NCBI GenBank assembly: GCA_014859805.1
Contig: JACUTN010000009.1
Coordinates: 1-16,630, forward strand
DNA from: Candidatus Bathyarchaeota archaeon
Lineage (GTDB): Archaea; Thermoproteota; Bathyarchaeia; Bathyarchaeales; Bathycorpusculaceae
Direction: 5' to 3'
DNA: 16,630 nt
Shown: positions 1-7,487 of the stretch, in pieces
Position numbering within the stretch: the first letter of the stretch is position 1
Layout: every line of letters starts with the position of its first letter
Translations under genes and position numbers: made by a program
Notes under the pieces: generated by a model
Databases searched by the model: none
What the model was told of the DNA's origin: nothing
The model's input: the letters and a program-made list of their open reading frames with translations, nothing else

Positions 1-2
1 GA

Positions 3-117
3 ACCAGCAAAGGACTTGACTTATGGAGAGAAGTTCTTCAAAGGTCAAACATACTGGAAGAGTATATGCCAATAGAACAGTTACATCAGTTTGAAAAGCC
101 TAGTCCATCATTCTAGT
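3..117 (+). CDS. Possible C-terminal end of an upstream gene (partial)
   Basis: The third forward frame is open from the window edge to a TAG at 115-117 and would give about 37 residues beginning TSKGLDLWREV and ending QFEKPSPSF. Codon choice (AGA, AGG, ATA) fits the neighbouring genes and the peptide looks like an amphipathic C-terminus. A competing frame from base 1 is open only to the TAG at 73-75. I do not recognise the family from so short a tail, and it may not be coding. Confidence 0.35.
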
Positions 118-140
118 TTCAGCCATTAGGCAGCACAGCA

Positions 141-182
141 CTTAATAAAGCAGTCGCAAAATAAGGAAGAGTTAATGAGGTG
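141..182 (+). promoter_or_regulatory. TATA box and ribosome binding site of the inositol phosphate synthase gene
   Basis: An archaeal TATA-like element cttaataaa lies at 141-149, which predicts transcription starting near 170. The Shine-Dalgarno sequence gaggtg at 177-182 sits 8 bases before the TTG at 191. An in-frame TGA at 176-178 rules out any longer start, so the TTG is chosen with good support. Confidence 0.55.
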
Positions 183-190
183 GCGAAAAA

Positions 191-1252
191 TTGTCGAAAA
201 TAAAAGTTGCTCTAGTAGGTGTAGGAAACTGCGCTTCAGCTTTTGTTCAGGGTTTGCACTATTATAATAAGTGCGAAAGACCGGAAGAATGTATTGGAAT
301 TGGCAACCTTTTTCTTGGAGATTTCCACCCAAGAGACATCCAAGTAGTTGCAGCCTTTGACATTGACAACCGAAAAGTTGGAAAAGACTTGTCTGAAGCC
401 ATTTTTGCACAGCCAAACAACACATTGAAACTTGTTGATGTTCCTCAGACTGATGTTACGGTGCATAAGGGTCCAGTCTTAGATGGTGTAGGTGAATACA
501 CAAAAAACATCGTGCAAGTAAGCAACCTACCCGCAACAAACGTTGCAGACACGCTAAAAGAAACGGATACAGAAATCGTGGTTAATTTGCTTCCAAGCGG
601 AGCGGTTAAGGCTTCCCAATGGTATGCTGAACAGGCATTAAGGGCTGGGTGCGCCTTTGTCAATGCTACACCAGTTTTTATTGCTAGCGATGCAGCGTGG
701 GCTAAACGTTTCGAAGAGGCGGAACTACCACTTGTAGGCGACGACCTAATTGATCAAGTGGGCGCAACAACATTGCATAAAACCTTGCTGAAGCTGCTTT
801 CAACGCATGGAGTTCGCATAACTGAAACTTATCAGCTTGATGTTGGCGGAGGCACGGAATCCTTAGACACTTTGGAACGAACAAGAGATGTTAAACGGAT
901 TGTTAAGACAAAATCTGTTGAATCAGCACTGCCGTATAAGGCTGATGTGGTTGCTGGCTCCACAGACTACGTTGACTTTTTACAGAATAAACGCGACAGC
1001 TACTTCTGGATTAAAGGGTTGTACTTCTGCAAAGTGCCAATGCAAATAGATTTGAGACTCTCAACTGTTGACGGGCCGAATGCTGGTTCTGCGCTATTTG
1101 ACGTAGTAAGAGCTGTGAAAATTGCCTTGAACAGAAAAATGAAAGGAGTAATACTGCCGATTTCCGCTTACGCATTCAAACATCCACCCCAACTAATGCC
1201 ACTCGAAACCGCTGAAAAAGCCTTCGACGATTTCATAAAGAGAAACGCATAA
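191..1252 (+). CDS. ino1: myo-inositol-1-phosphate synthase
   Basis: It converts glucose-6-phosphate to L-myo-inositol-1-phosphate with NAD; in archaea the product feeds inositol phospholipids (archaetidylinositol) and sometimes compatible solutes. The 353-aa protein has the Rossmann glycine motif GVGNCAS at residues 10-16, the family segment NLLPSGAVKASQWYAEQAL near 132-150, GDDLIDQVGATTLH at 183-196, and the C-terminal VDGPNAGSALFDVVRA block near 293-308. This is the length of the short archaeal/actinobacterial class rather than the roughly 500-residue eukaryotic class. Translation begins at a TTG with a strong Shine-Dalgarno site. The gene is convergent, with 8 bp between stops, with a phosphoglucose/phosphomannose isomerase that makes or uses its substrate. 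Confidence 0.93.
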   Translation: MSKIKVALVGVGNCASAFVQGLHYYNKCERPEECIGIGNLFLGDFHPRDIQVVAAFDIDNRKVGKDLSEAIFAQPNNTLKLVDVPQTDVTVHKGPVLDGVGEYTKNIVQVSNLPATNVADTLKETDTEIVVNLLPSGAVKASQWYAEQALRAGCAFVNATPVFIASDAAWAKRFEEAELPLVGDDLIDQVGATTLHKTLLKLLSTHGVRITETYQLDVGGGTESLDTLERTRDVKRIVKTKSVESALPYKADVVAGSTDYVDFLQNKRDSYFWIKGLYFCKVPMQIDLRLSTVDGPNAGSALFDVVRAVKIALNRKMKGVILPISAYAFKHPPQLMPLETAEKAFDDFIKRNA

Positions 1253-1260
1253 GCCACATG

Positions 1261-2376
1261 TCACTTTTCACAGAGTTTCTGCAGTTCACCTATTATTTTC
1301 TTCTTTGTCCCGCTTTGTGTTATTCTCTCCTTTAGCAAGCTTATCGTTTTTACAGGTGTTGGATCTACACCACGCAGTATAGCCAAATACACGCTTGTGA
1401 AATCACCGATGTAAATAGTGTACAACATTTTAGCTAACCTACTTTGGCCTGAACTCCATACTTCAAAGATCTTTTTCGTTGCTTCTTGAAATATCAGCTC
1501 TTTTGTGGCTTCAATTCTCTGCCTTATTTCCTCAGGTTCATCCTTGTCTCGAATAAAGATTATGGAAAAGCACTTCGCAGGTTCCTTTGCTGCTTCCCAG
1601 CCTACAATTTCGTTGTGATTAAGCTCTGGAAAAGATTCCCATTTAGCTGGTATCTTGCTGTTTTCGTTAAGCTGCTGCTTATAACGTTGTGCAACAGCAC
1701 GGTAAATCCCAAAACCGTAGACTACGGGAACTGTTCCATCAATTTTGGACGCCAGTATTTTGGAAGAATTATCGTTGAGAGGAGTTTTAGGAGAATTCTC
1801 ATCCTCAACTTGCTCCAATACTTTGATAGCCTCAGAAATCTCAGAGTTTACATTAGAAATTAAGCGGAGTTTTTCTAAGATTATTGGCATAGGTAGAAAC
1901 AAGTATGGAAGGGCAGCGCGTGGTTGAGGTATTCCCGAAGGCACCCGTAAATAGGGCAACTTCAGCTTCGCGGCAAACTCCAAGAGTTTCCCCCCAGAGC
2001 TTATGCAAAAAGTCATGCAATTCCTTTTAATCGCGTCTAAAAACATGCTTAAGGCTTCTTCAGTTTCTCCGGAATAGCTTATGACAAACACTAAGGTTTT
2101 CTTGTTTGCATAAGCTGGCAATGAATATTCTCTGCAAATTTCTATGGGAACATCGATTTTATCTCTTGTCCAGTCTTTTAGGAGTTCTCCGCCAATGGCT
2201 GAACCACCCATGCCAGCAACGATTATTGTTTGAGGTTTTGAATAATTGATCCGAACAGCCTCAGCCAGTTTTGCTGCTTTTCGGCAATGCTTAGGCGCTT
2301 CAACGCAAAAGGAAAGCATATCACTCTTGTCAATTCTCTTCATTTCAGCAAGATCGTCTAGAATTTTTTGTGGCAA
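1261..2376 (-). CDS. bifunctional phosphoglucose/phosphomannose isomerase
   Basis: It interconverts glucose-6-P, mannose-6-P and fructose-6-P in cytosolic sugar-phosphate metabolism. The 371-aa protein has two SIS domains: AGMGGSAIGG at residues 54-63 and SYSGETEE at 100-107 bind the phosphosugar, and QPRAALPY is at 151-158. E238 in the NEN motif and H254 in PELNHNEIVGWE are 16 residues apart, the same spacing as the catalytic Glu203/His219 of the Pyrobaculum enzyme. The start is a TTG at 2376, supported by ggtga (tcacc on plus at 2384-2388) about 7 bases upstream; the first ATG would cut the N-terminus. It is divergent from the SPOUT methyltransferase gene and convergent with ino1. Confidence 0.93.
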   Translation of the reverse strand: MPQKILDDLAEMKRIDKSDMLSFCVEAPKHCRKAAKLAEAVRINYSKPQTIIVAGMGGSAIGGELLKDWTRDKIDVPIEICREYSLPAYANKKTLVFVISYSGETEEALSMFLDAIKRNCMTFCISSGGKLLEFAAKLKLPYLRVPSGIPQPRAALPYLFLPMPIILEKLRLISNVNSEISEAIKVLEQVEDENSPKTPLNDNSSKILASKIDGTVPVVYGFGIYRAVAQRYKQQLNENSKIPAKWESFPELNHNEIVGWEAAKEPAKCFSIIFIRDKDEPEEIRQRIEATKELIFQEATKKIFEVWSSGQSRLAKMLYTIYIGDFTSVYLAILRGVDPTPVKTISLLKERITQSGTKKKIIGELQKLCEK

Positions 2377-2423
2377 GATTCGTTCACCATTTACTATTAA
2401 TCGCGGATTTCTATGCGTTTCTA

Positions 2424-2440
2424 CCTTTTAAAACAAAAGG
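2424..2440. promoter_or_regulatory. Symmetrical TATA element, likely bidirectional promoter
   Basis: The element ccttttaaaacaaaagg has CCTTTT and AAAAGG arms around a 5-base centre, so it offers a TATA-like core on both strands. On the plus strand it sits about 40 bases before the ATG at 2470. On the minus strand it sits about 50 bases before the TTG at 2376, which would give a short leader carrying the ggtga ribosome binding site. It is the only good candidate in the gap between the two divergent genes. Confidence 0.45.
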
Positions 2441-2469
2441 TTCAACATGAGTTTTTAACACTTTTATTC

Positions 2470-3366
2470 ATGAAAACCAGTCTTCAATTAGCAAAGGCGA
2501 AAAATGATTTGAGTAAGAGAAAACTTTCCATCGCGATACCTGTCTCCATCGTCTCTGATGTTCCACACTTGCGAGAGAAAACTTCAAAGGTTGGTTTGGT
2601 TGGCAGGGCAGCCGCAATTTTCGGAGTTAACGAAATCATAGTATATCCAGATAATCCGCGTGTTAATCAGGCTCTAGATACAGATTTGATCGCAACGTTA
2701 CTTGCTTACATGGATACACCACAATATTTACGGAAAAAACTTTTCACGCTTAAACCTGAACTGCGATACGCTGGTGTGCTCCCGCCACTGCGAACGCCTC
2801 ATCATCCACTAAACCGTAAGATGAACAAATTGAAGGTCGGCGAATACCGTGAAGGGGTCACCTTATCCAAAAGGAAAAATGGTGTATTTGTAGACATAGG
2901 CGTCGAAAAACCAGCATTCATCCCGAACATGGAACTGTCAACTGGTAAACGGGTTACTGTGAGGATTACAAGAGTTGATAAGCACGTTGAGGCTGAACTT
3001 GCAAGCCGCCACGAAATACCAGAATATTGGGGTTACACCGTTACACCAGAAAAGCTTCCCTTCGGAAAAATGGTTAAAACCAGAGGTTTCGACTTAACAG
3101 TTGCCACTTCCAAACACGGTGTTCCATTCGCCAAGGTCGCAGAAAGAATAGCTGAAAGATGGGAAGGTGGTAAAATTCTCGTGGCTTTTGGGTCGCCAAC
3201 TCAAGGGCTTTACGAAATAGTCGAACAAGAAGGGCTTAACTTAGAAGAAATTGTGGATTTCGTTGTTAATACCGTTCCTGTGCAAGGAACAGAAACCATC
3301 CGAACTGAAGAAGCCCTTATTGCCTCTTTGGCTGTTCTAAGCACGCAAATTACGTTTAAGGTTTAA
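2470..3366 (+). CDS. SPOUT-family RNA methyltransferase (putative RNA uridine N3-methyltransferase, COG2106/DUF171)
   Basis: Predicted SAM-dependent methyltransferase with a trefoil-knot fold; the archaeal members are related to human SPOUT1/CENP-32. The protein opens with KLSIAIPVSIVSDVPHLREK and the GLVGRAAAIFGVNEIIVYPD block. An inserted OB-like segment follows around residues 120-190 (GVTLSKRKNGVFVDIGVEKP). The knot is formed by ILVAFGSPTQGLYEIVEQEG and VVNTVPVQGTETIRTEEALI near the C-terminus. I place the start at the ATG at 2470 (298 aa): the in-frame ATG at 2413 adds 19 residues that do not fit the family and lies upstream of the TATA element at 2424-2440. In many archaea this gene adjoins the L3 ribosomal cluster; here it precedes a membrane protease-like gene. 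Confidence 0.85.
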   Translation: MKTSLQLAKAKNDLSKRKLSIAIPVSIVSDVPHLREKTSKVGLVGRAAAIFGVNEIIVYPDNPRVNQALDTDLIATLLAYMDTPQYLRKKLFTLKPELRYAGVLPPLRTPHHPLNRKMNKLKVGEYREGVTLSKRKNGVFVDIGVEKPAFIPNMELSTGKRVTVRITRVDKHVEAELASRHEIPEYWGYTVTPEKLPFGKMVKTRGFDLTVATSKHGVPFAKVAERIAERWEGGKILVAFGSPTQGLYEIVEQEGLNLEEIVDFVVNTVPVQGTETIRTEEALIASLAVLSTQITFKV

Positions 3367-3368
3367 AT
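3361..3368 (+). promoter_or_regulatory. TATA-like element for the membrane protease gene
   Basis: The sequence gtttaaat overlaps the stop codon of the preceding gene and lies about 25-30 bases before the ATG at 3392, which would give an almost leaderless transcript. No Shine-Dalgarno sequence precedes that ATG, in agreement. Confidence 0.35.
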
Positions 3369-3391
3369 GTTTGTTTTTCTTATGTGCGTAT

Positions 3392-4396
3392 ATGAATTTC
3401 GATATTGCCATGCCGTTAACTCTTTTCGCAGTGACCATGGTAGCCATGTTTTTGAACAAGAAAGTTGAGAGAAAGTTAAAGTCCACACTTGAAGAGAAGG
3501 AGTTTCATGTTCGAGATGCAGCTTTACTCGTGGCCGCAATGAGTGTAATGGTATCCTTGATCGTTTTCATTCCACAAACGGCTGTCATGATCATGTTTCT
3601 ATTTGCCTATTCAATGCTGCTTTTCATATTCACATATCTTTTCTCAGATTTCAAGAAAAACAGAGCCAAAACCTATTGCGCAGCATTTCTGATAGTTAGT
3701 TTTCTGGCAGCAACAATCAGCCTATTCAGCTTTGGTGTAAATGGCACAGTTGCCTACGGAGCCCTAGGCTTTTACTGTCTCTTCGGCTTCACATTTTTAG
3801 CATTGATACATGAAGAAAACAGAGTTGACACAGGAGAAAGATGGTACTTAGCGGTGTTGCCGCCAGCATCATTCATATGTTTATACTTGTTTTTCAGCAG
3901 AACCCCCCTATGGTTTCCCTATTTACTGGATTCGTTCGCAGTCGTATTCGCAGTCTTGATCACCCTTTATTTAGGAAGCCTATTCACATGGAAAACAACC
4001 CTCATTTTTATTGGACTTCTCACGGTCATGGACATAATTTTGGTCTTGTTTACTGGTACGATGGTTTCTGCAGCAAGACACGTTTTTGGTCTTAGACTTC
4101 CAATACTGATTTCAGTGCCAACTGTTCCAATGATTTTGACCGAATGGGGCTGGCTTTACATGTCATTGGGTTTAGGCGACTTCTTCTTTGCTGGGCTGAT
4201 CGGCATACAAACCATGAAAAAATTTGGTAAACGTTTTGCGGTTTTGTCAGTTGTGTCAATGGTTATGTCATTCTTTGTTTTTGAGATATTAATGCTTAAT
4301 TATGGATTAAGGGCGTTTCCAGGCACATTGATGATTATTTGCGGATGGCTACCCCTAGTACTTTGGAAAATGCGAAATATCAAGAAGCTTAACTAA
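3392..4396 (+). CDS. Presenilin/signal-peptide-peptidase-like GxGD intramembrane aspartyl protease (predicted)
   Basis: This is a 334-aa multi-spanning membrane protein with about nine hydrophobic segments. What is seen: an aspartate in a membrane helix within LLTVMDIILVLFTGTMVSAA (D214, codon 4031-4033), then a second helix with SLGLGDFFFAGLIG (D263, codon 4178-4180). The pair matches the two catalytic aspartates of presenilin-fold proteases: the YD-type motif followed by the invariant GxGD motif, with a Thr-x-x-Met after the first Asp. A third motif, normally PAL, appears as PGT at 310-312 in the last helix. The family cleaves single-pass substrates within the membrane; the substrate here is unknown. 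ATG 3392 is preferred to the TTG at 3371 because of the TATA spacing. The tail converges on the L12 gene. Confidence 0.72.
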   Translation: MNFDIAMPLTLFAVTMVAMFLNKKVERKLKSTLEEKEFHVRDAALLVAAMSVMVSLIVFIPQTAVMIMFLFAYSMLLFIFTYLFSDFKKNRAKTYCAAFLIVSFLAATISLFSFGVNGTVAYGALGFYCLFGFTFLALIHEENRVDTGERWYLAVLPPASFICLYLFFSRTPLWFPYLLDSFAVVFAVLITLYLGSLFTWKTTLIFIGLLTVMDIILVLFTGTMVSAARHVFGLRLPILISVPTVPMILTEWGWLYMSLGLGDFFFAGLIGIQTMKKFGKRFAVLSVVSMVMSFFVFEILMLNYGLRAFPGTLMIICGWLPLVLWKMRNIKKLN

Positions 4397-4434
4397 ATTC
4401 ATCGATCAAGAAAGTTGGTGAAACGATAAGTTTT

Positions 4435-4755
4435 CTATCCGAATAGTGCTCCCAGTCCTTCAAGAGCCGCTTCTTCCTTTGCTTTTTCTTCCTCTTCCTT
4501 CTTTTTCTTATCTTCCTTTGCAGGTTTGGCTTCTGCTGCTGGCGCAGCTGCAACTGGTGCTACTTGTGCACCCATCATTGCTGGAGCAGACTTAATCGCT
4601 TCGTCAATATCAACTTCAGCCAAAGAAGCCATTAATGCTTTAACCCTCATGCCGTCCACATTTATACTAGCTGCTGTCAAAACCTGTGACAGGTTTTCCT
4701 CGTTTATCTCTTTCCCAGCCTTGTGAAGAAGCATCGCGGCGTAAATATACTCCAT
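4435..4755 (-). CDS. rpl12: Ribosomal protein P1 / L12 (archaeal stalk protein)
   Basis: Archaeal P1 forms dimers on P0 and recruits translation factors to the ribosome. The N-terminal helical dimerisation domain (MEYIYAAMLLHKAGKEI onward) runs to about residue 58. An Ala/Pro hinge follows at 59-78, then a Lys/Glu-rich stretch at 79-95. The protein ends in ALEGLGALFG, the conserved tail that binds aEF1A and aEF2. The start at 4755 (106 aa) is decided by gaggtg (cacctc on plus at 4762-4767), 6 bases upstream; an in-frame ATG at 4776 would add 7 residues and lies upstream of that site. It is the last gene of the stalk operon, separated from L10 by a long gap for this operon. Confidence 0.95.
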   Translation of the reverse strand: MEYIYAAMLLHKAGKEINEENLSQVLTAASINVDGMRVKALMASLAEVDIDEAIKSAPAMMGAQVAPVAAAPAAEAKPAKEDKKKKEEEEKAKEEAALEGLGALFG

Positions 4756-4824
4756 ATTTTTCACCTCTTCATTCAACTATTTTAACTTTTTTCAGCCTTT
4801 TCTTCTACAGTATGCAATCTACTA

Positions 4825-4832
4825 CTTAAACA
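4825..4832 (-). promoter_or_regulatory. Possible separate promoter for L12
   Basis: The L10-L12 gap of about 150 bases is long for this operon. On the minus strand it holds a T-run just after the L10 stop (around 4865-4871) and then tgtttaag, a weak TATA-like element about 70 bases before the L12 start. Together these would allow L12 to be transcribed on its own, as its higher copy number in ribosomes would favour. The sequence support is weak. Confidence 0.25.
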
Positions 4833-4904
4833 TAACCACATTTCAACCGTATTTCGCCTTCATTGAAAAAAGTTTACGCTTAAGAACTTTTCCTTTTCTA
4901 TGTT

Positions 4905-5765
4905 TCAATCCAAAAGACGCGAACTAGCAGCACTTAAACTTAACATTTCGGCATGTGCCTTTCTAATCAAGTCCTTTATCGTTTCTTTAGTAGATACAAC
5001 CGCATTTATTGCAAGTGCATATGCTTCTTGGTGAGCGATATGCACAAGCGCTTCCATGTTTTCCTTTGTTGGATAGGCTACGCTCAGGGACAAACCGAAA
5101 GCATCTGCATAAGCATTTTCAATGCTTCGCCTAATTTCGTCCAGGTCTATTCGAAGTTGTTCCTCAGTTATTATCAAGTCCTCATCATACGCAACTTTCA
5201 TTGCAAGTCCTGCTTCAACCGGTTTTATCCCAAGCCTTGATAGGATGCTTGCGAGTCTTTCGGAAATGACGTCGCCTTTCTCAGCGACTAATGTGTCCTT
5301 GCTTATCCATACGCTTCCAGACTCTATTCTTGTAGGCAAGCCTACAGCGTTAAGCTGGCTGATTATTGGACCAGGTGGCTGTGCAGTGTTTCCAGCTGGT
5401 ACAGTGACATCAAAGGCTGCTATGTCCCCAGACTTGGCTGTCGTCATAACTTTGCCTTTTTCAAGAAGCAATGCAAGTTTGAACGGGTTTAAATCTGTAA
5501 ATAGATAGATGTTCGCCCCTTCTAAGTATTCTACAAGTTTTTTTAGTTCAGGTTCTTCATTGGAGTTTTCAATAGCCCTTTTCATTAGAGTGTTCTGTAT
5601 GACCCGCATGAAAACTTTGTCCGCTAGATTTTTCTTGAACTCCTGCAGTTGGGCTGCCCTAACCTTTTGTAGGCTGGCTATTCCGATAACTTTGTATTTT
5701 TTTATTAACTGTGCGACCTCTTCGACTTCGCTGATTTTCTTCTGCAAAATCTGTTGGGATGGCAT
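4905..5765 (-). CDS. rplP0: Ribosomal protein P0 / uL10 (lacks the usual C-terminal tail)
   Basis: This is the stalk base protein that binds 23S rRNA with L11 and carries P1 dimers. The 286-aa sequence has the N-terminal rRNA-binding domain (KKYKVIGIASLQKVRAAQLQ, then RVIQNTLMKRAIEN). The archaeal insertion domain comes next (PAGNTAQPPGPIISQLNAVG, then VISERLASILSRLGIKPVEAG). C-terminal helices for P1 binding follow. The protein ends in LSAASSRLLD, without the Ala-rich hinge and acidic GLGALFG-like tail seen on L12 here and on many archaeal P0 proteins. The codons around the stop show no obvious frameshift. The start has gagg about 8 bases upstream, and the gap to L1 is 13 bp. Confidence 0.93.
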   Translation of the reverse strand: MPSQQILQKKISEVEEVAQLIKKYKVIGIASLQKVRAAQLQEFKKNLADKVFMRVIQNTLMKRAIENSNEEPELKKLVEYLEGANIYLFTDLNPFKLALLLEKGKVMTTAKSGDIAAFDVTVPAGNTAQPPGPIISQLNAVGLPTRIESGSVWISKDTLVAEKGDVISERLASILSRLGIKPVEAGLAMKVAYDEDLIITEEQLRIDLDEIRRSIENAYADAFGLSLSVAYPTKENMEALVHIAHQEAYALAINAVVSTKETIKDLIRKAHAEMLSLSAASSRLLD

Positions 5766-5778
5766 TTGTTTTCCTCTC

Positions 5779-6429
5779 TTATGTAATCTTTACAGGTTTG
5801 CCCATAGACGTTTTGAGATAGACGGTTTTGATGTTTTTCGTTCCTCTTTTAAGTTTTCCCTCTATAGTCCTTAGAACCGTTTGAACGTTTTCAGCTATTT
5901 CCTCTTCTTTCATGCTTTCAGTTCCAACACGACATCTTATGACTGGTTGGTTACGCATTCTTACAAAAACCATTTTGCGATATCTCTTTATTAAATCAGA
6001 TATGTCTGCTGTTGGTGGAACAGGCACAGGCATTTTTCCTCTAGGACCTAAGGCGGGACCTAATGTTTTGCCAACACGGGGCATTAGAGGAGCTTCAGCC
6101 ATGAAAAAGTTATATTCATTGGCTATTTTTCGCAGGTCTTTCTTTCTACCGGCTAATGTTCCAAGTTCATCCTTTCCGATGACAAGGTCCGCTTTCGCCC
6201 TCTTTGCTTTTAAGGCTAGTTCTCCTGTTGCAATAACGCATATTTTGTTCGGTTTTTCCGGCGATGGATGTGGTAGTTCTATTCGCTCTTGAATTCTTCC
6301 TTCAGGCGATTTCATGTCAATGTCTTTGAGATTTAGAATTAGTTCTACCGATTGGGTGAAATTTCTTTTTTTGGATTTTTCTTTTGCTTCTTTGATTGCA
6401 GTTATTATTGTTTTTTGGTCTAGGGGCAT
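5779..6429 (-). CDS. rpl1: Ribosomal protein L1 / uL1
   Basis: It binds helices 76-78 of 23S rRNA, forms the mobile L1 stalk and, in several archaea, represses its own operon. The 216-aa length is normal. The diagnostic segment APLMPRVGKTLGPALGPRGK is followed by MPVPVPPTADISDLIKRY, and the C-terminus has GTESMKEEEIAENVQTVLRT. The ATG is preceded by gaggt (acctc on plus at 6439-6443) 9 bases upstream. It lies between L11 and L10 in the canonical order. Confidence 0.97.
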   Translation of the reverse strand: MPLDQKTIITAIKEAKEKSKKRNFTQSVELILNLKDIDMKSPEGRIQERIELPHPSPEKPNKICVIATGELALKAKRAKADLVIGKDELGTLAGRKKDLRKIANEYNFFMAEAPLMPRVGKTLGPALGPRGKMPVPVPPTADISDLIKRYRKMVFVRMRNQPVIRCRVGTESMKEEEIAENVQTVLRTIEGKLKRGTKNIKTVYLKTSMGKPVKIT

Positions 6430-6438
6430 TTTAAGGGG

Positions 6439-6478
6439 ACCTCGGGTAATGTGGAATTGGAATGCGGTTATAAAAGTA
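6439..6478 (-). promoter_or_regulatory. Internal promoter and ribosome binding site ahead of L1
   Basis: The 54-bp L11-L1 gap contains, on the minus strand, acttttataac (plus 6468-6478), a good TATA box. A predicted start lies about 25 bases on, near 6448, and is followed by the gaggt site. This would let L1-L10-L12 be expressed apart from secE-spt5-L11. Confidence 0.4.
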
Positions 6479-6483
6479 TTATC

Positions 6484-6978
6484 TTATTGTTCGCTTTTAT
6501 TGGACAGCTCATTATACTTGTCTTCGTCTATTTCTTTTTGCACTTCACGCGGATCTTTGCCTTCAACCGTAACTCCCATGCTCACGCAGCTTCCAAGTAT
6601 TTCTTTTGCCGCAGCTTTCAAGGTTTTTGCCAAAAATTCTGGACGTTTAAGCTTGGATATACGTACCACTTGTTCCATGGTAAGATTTCCAACTTTCTCC
6701 GTGTTGGGCGTTCCTGAACCTTTCTCAATTTTGAGTTCTCTCACGATAAGGGCGGATGTTGTTGGTGTTCCAATGCTAACGTCAAACTCTTTGGTTTCAG
6801 GGTCAACTGTGACCTTCACGGGAACTTTCATTCCAGCATAGTCTCTCGTGAGTTCATTTATTTTGTTCACAATCTCCAAGACGTTTACGCCCAGCGGGCC
6901 TAGAGCTGGTCCTAAGGGTGGTCCAGCTGTTGCCTGGCCTCCGCTTACAAGTAGATTCACAGCTTTTTTCTCACTCAT
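6484..6978 (-). CDS. rpl11: Ribosomal protein L11 / uL11
   Basis: It forms the GTPase-associated centre with P0 on helices 43/44 of 23S rRNA. The 164-aa sequence carries the invariant GGQATAGPPLGPALGPLGVN near residues 13-32, the linker, and the rRNA-binding C-terminal domain (LKAAAKEILGSCVSMGVTVE). The ATG at 6978 directly follows the spt5 stop at 6979-6981, so the two are probably translationally coupled. Confidence 0.97.
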   Translation of the reverse strand: MSEKKAVNLLVSGGQATAGPPLGPALGPLGVNVLEIVNKINELTRDYAGMKVPVKVTVDPETKEFDVSIGTPTTSALIVRELKIEKGSGTPNTEKVGNLTMEQVVRISKLKRPEFLAKTLKAAAKEILGSCVSMGVTVEGKDPREVQKEIDEDKYNELSNKSEQ

Positions 6979-7467
6979 CTAGACTTCACCACTTTCACTT
7001 TTTGCTTTTTGAACTAGTTTGACGTAGTCGGAATGAACGGTTATTGGTAGTGTGAAAGTTGCCTCTAACAACTCAAGCGTCACTTCTTCCTTTGCCTTGT
7101 CGATGCGGGTTATTTTTGCGCGCATTCCCTTAAACGGTCCACCTGTTACTTCTACTATGTCGTTTTCGCTTAATTCTTCAATTATTGGTTTTCTGATAAT
7201 GTATCTTTCAACTTCTGAAAAGCTTACGAGGCCTGGAACCCTCGATCGCACATGTTTTATGCCTGCTATAGCTTCTTCCACGAAGTGTGGGCCGTTGGCT
7301 TCTATGAAAACGTAACCCCTTAACGTTTCAGGAACAAGAATCGCTTTTATCGGGATTTTTTTCATTTCAATCTTTGCAGCGACAAGTTTGCCTACGTTTC
7401 TTTCTTGTCCCGTTGTTGTTCTTACAGCAAAAATCTTTGTTTCTGGCTTTTTTTCGTTTTTCTCCAT
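6979..7467 (-). CDS. spt5: Transcription elongation factor Spt5 (NusG-like)
   Basis: With Spt4 it clamps RNA polymerase and promotes processivity. The 162-aa protein has an NGN domain at about residues 12-95 (FAVRTTTGQERNVGKLVAAK; GYVFIEANGPHFVEEAIAGI) and one KOW domain at about 103-140 (VEVTGGPFKGMRAKITRID). This is the standard archaeal NGN-KOW layout with a short charged N-terminal extension. It lies 20 bases after secE and abuts L11, the usual archaeal order. Confidence 0.95.
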   Translation of the reverse strand: MEKNEKKPETKIFAVRTTTGQERNVGKLVAAKIEMKKIPIKAILVPETLRGYVFIEANGPHFVEEAIAGIKHVRSRVPGLVSFSEVERYIIRKPIIEELSENDIVEVTGGPFKGMRAKITRIDKAKEEVTLELLEATFTLPITVHSDYVKLVQKAKSESGEV

Positions 7468-7487
7468 AAAGGTTTCTTCCTTCTAAG

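Noticed and set aside
3841..4095. 84-aa plus-strand frame inside the presenilin-like gene
   Set aside because: It is an out-of-frame shadow of a membrane protein whose two catalytic-type motifs lie in the main frame.
6314..6841. 175-aa plus-strand open frame opposite L1 and L11
   Set aside because: It is antisense to two certain ribosomal protein genes, has no recognisable motifs, and spans the L11-L1 gap only by chance.
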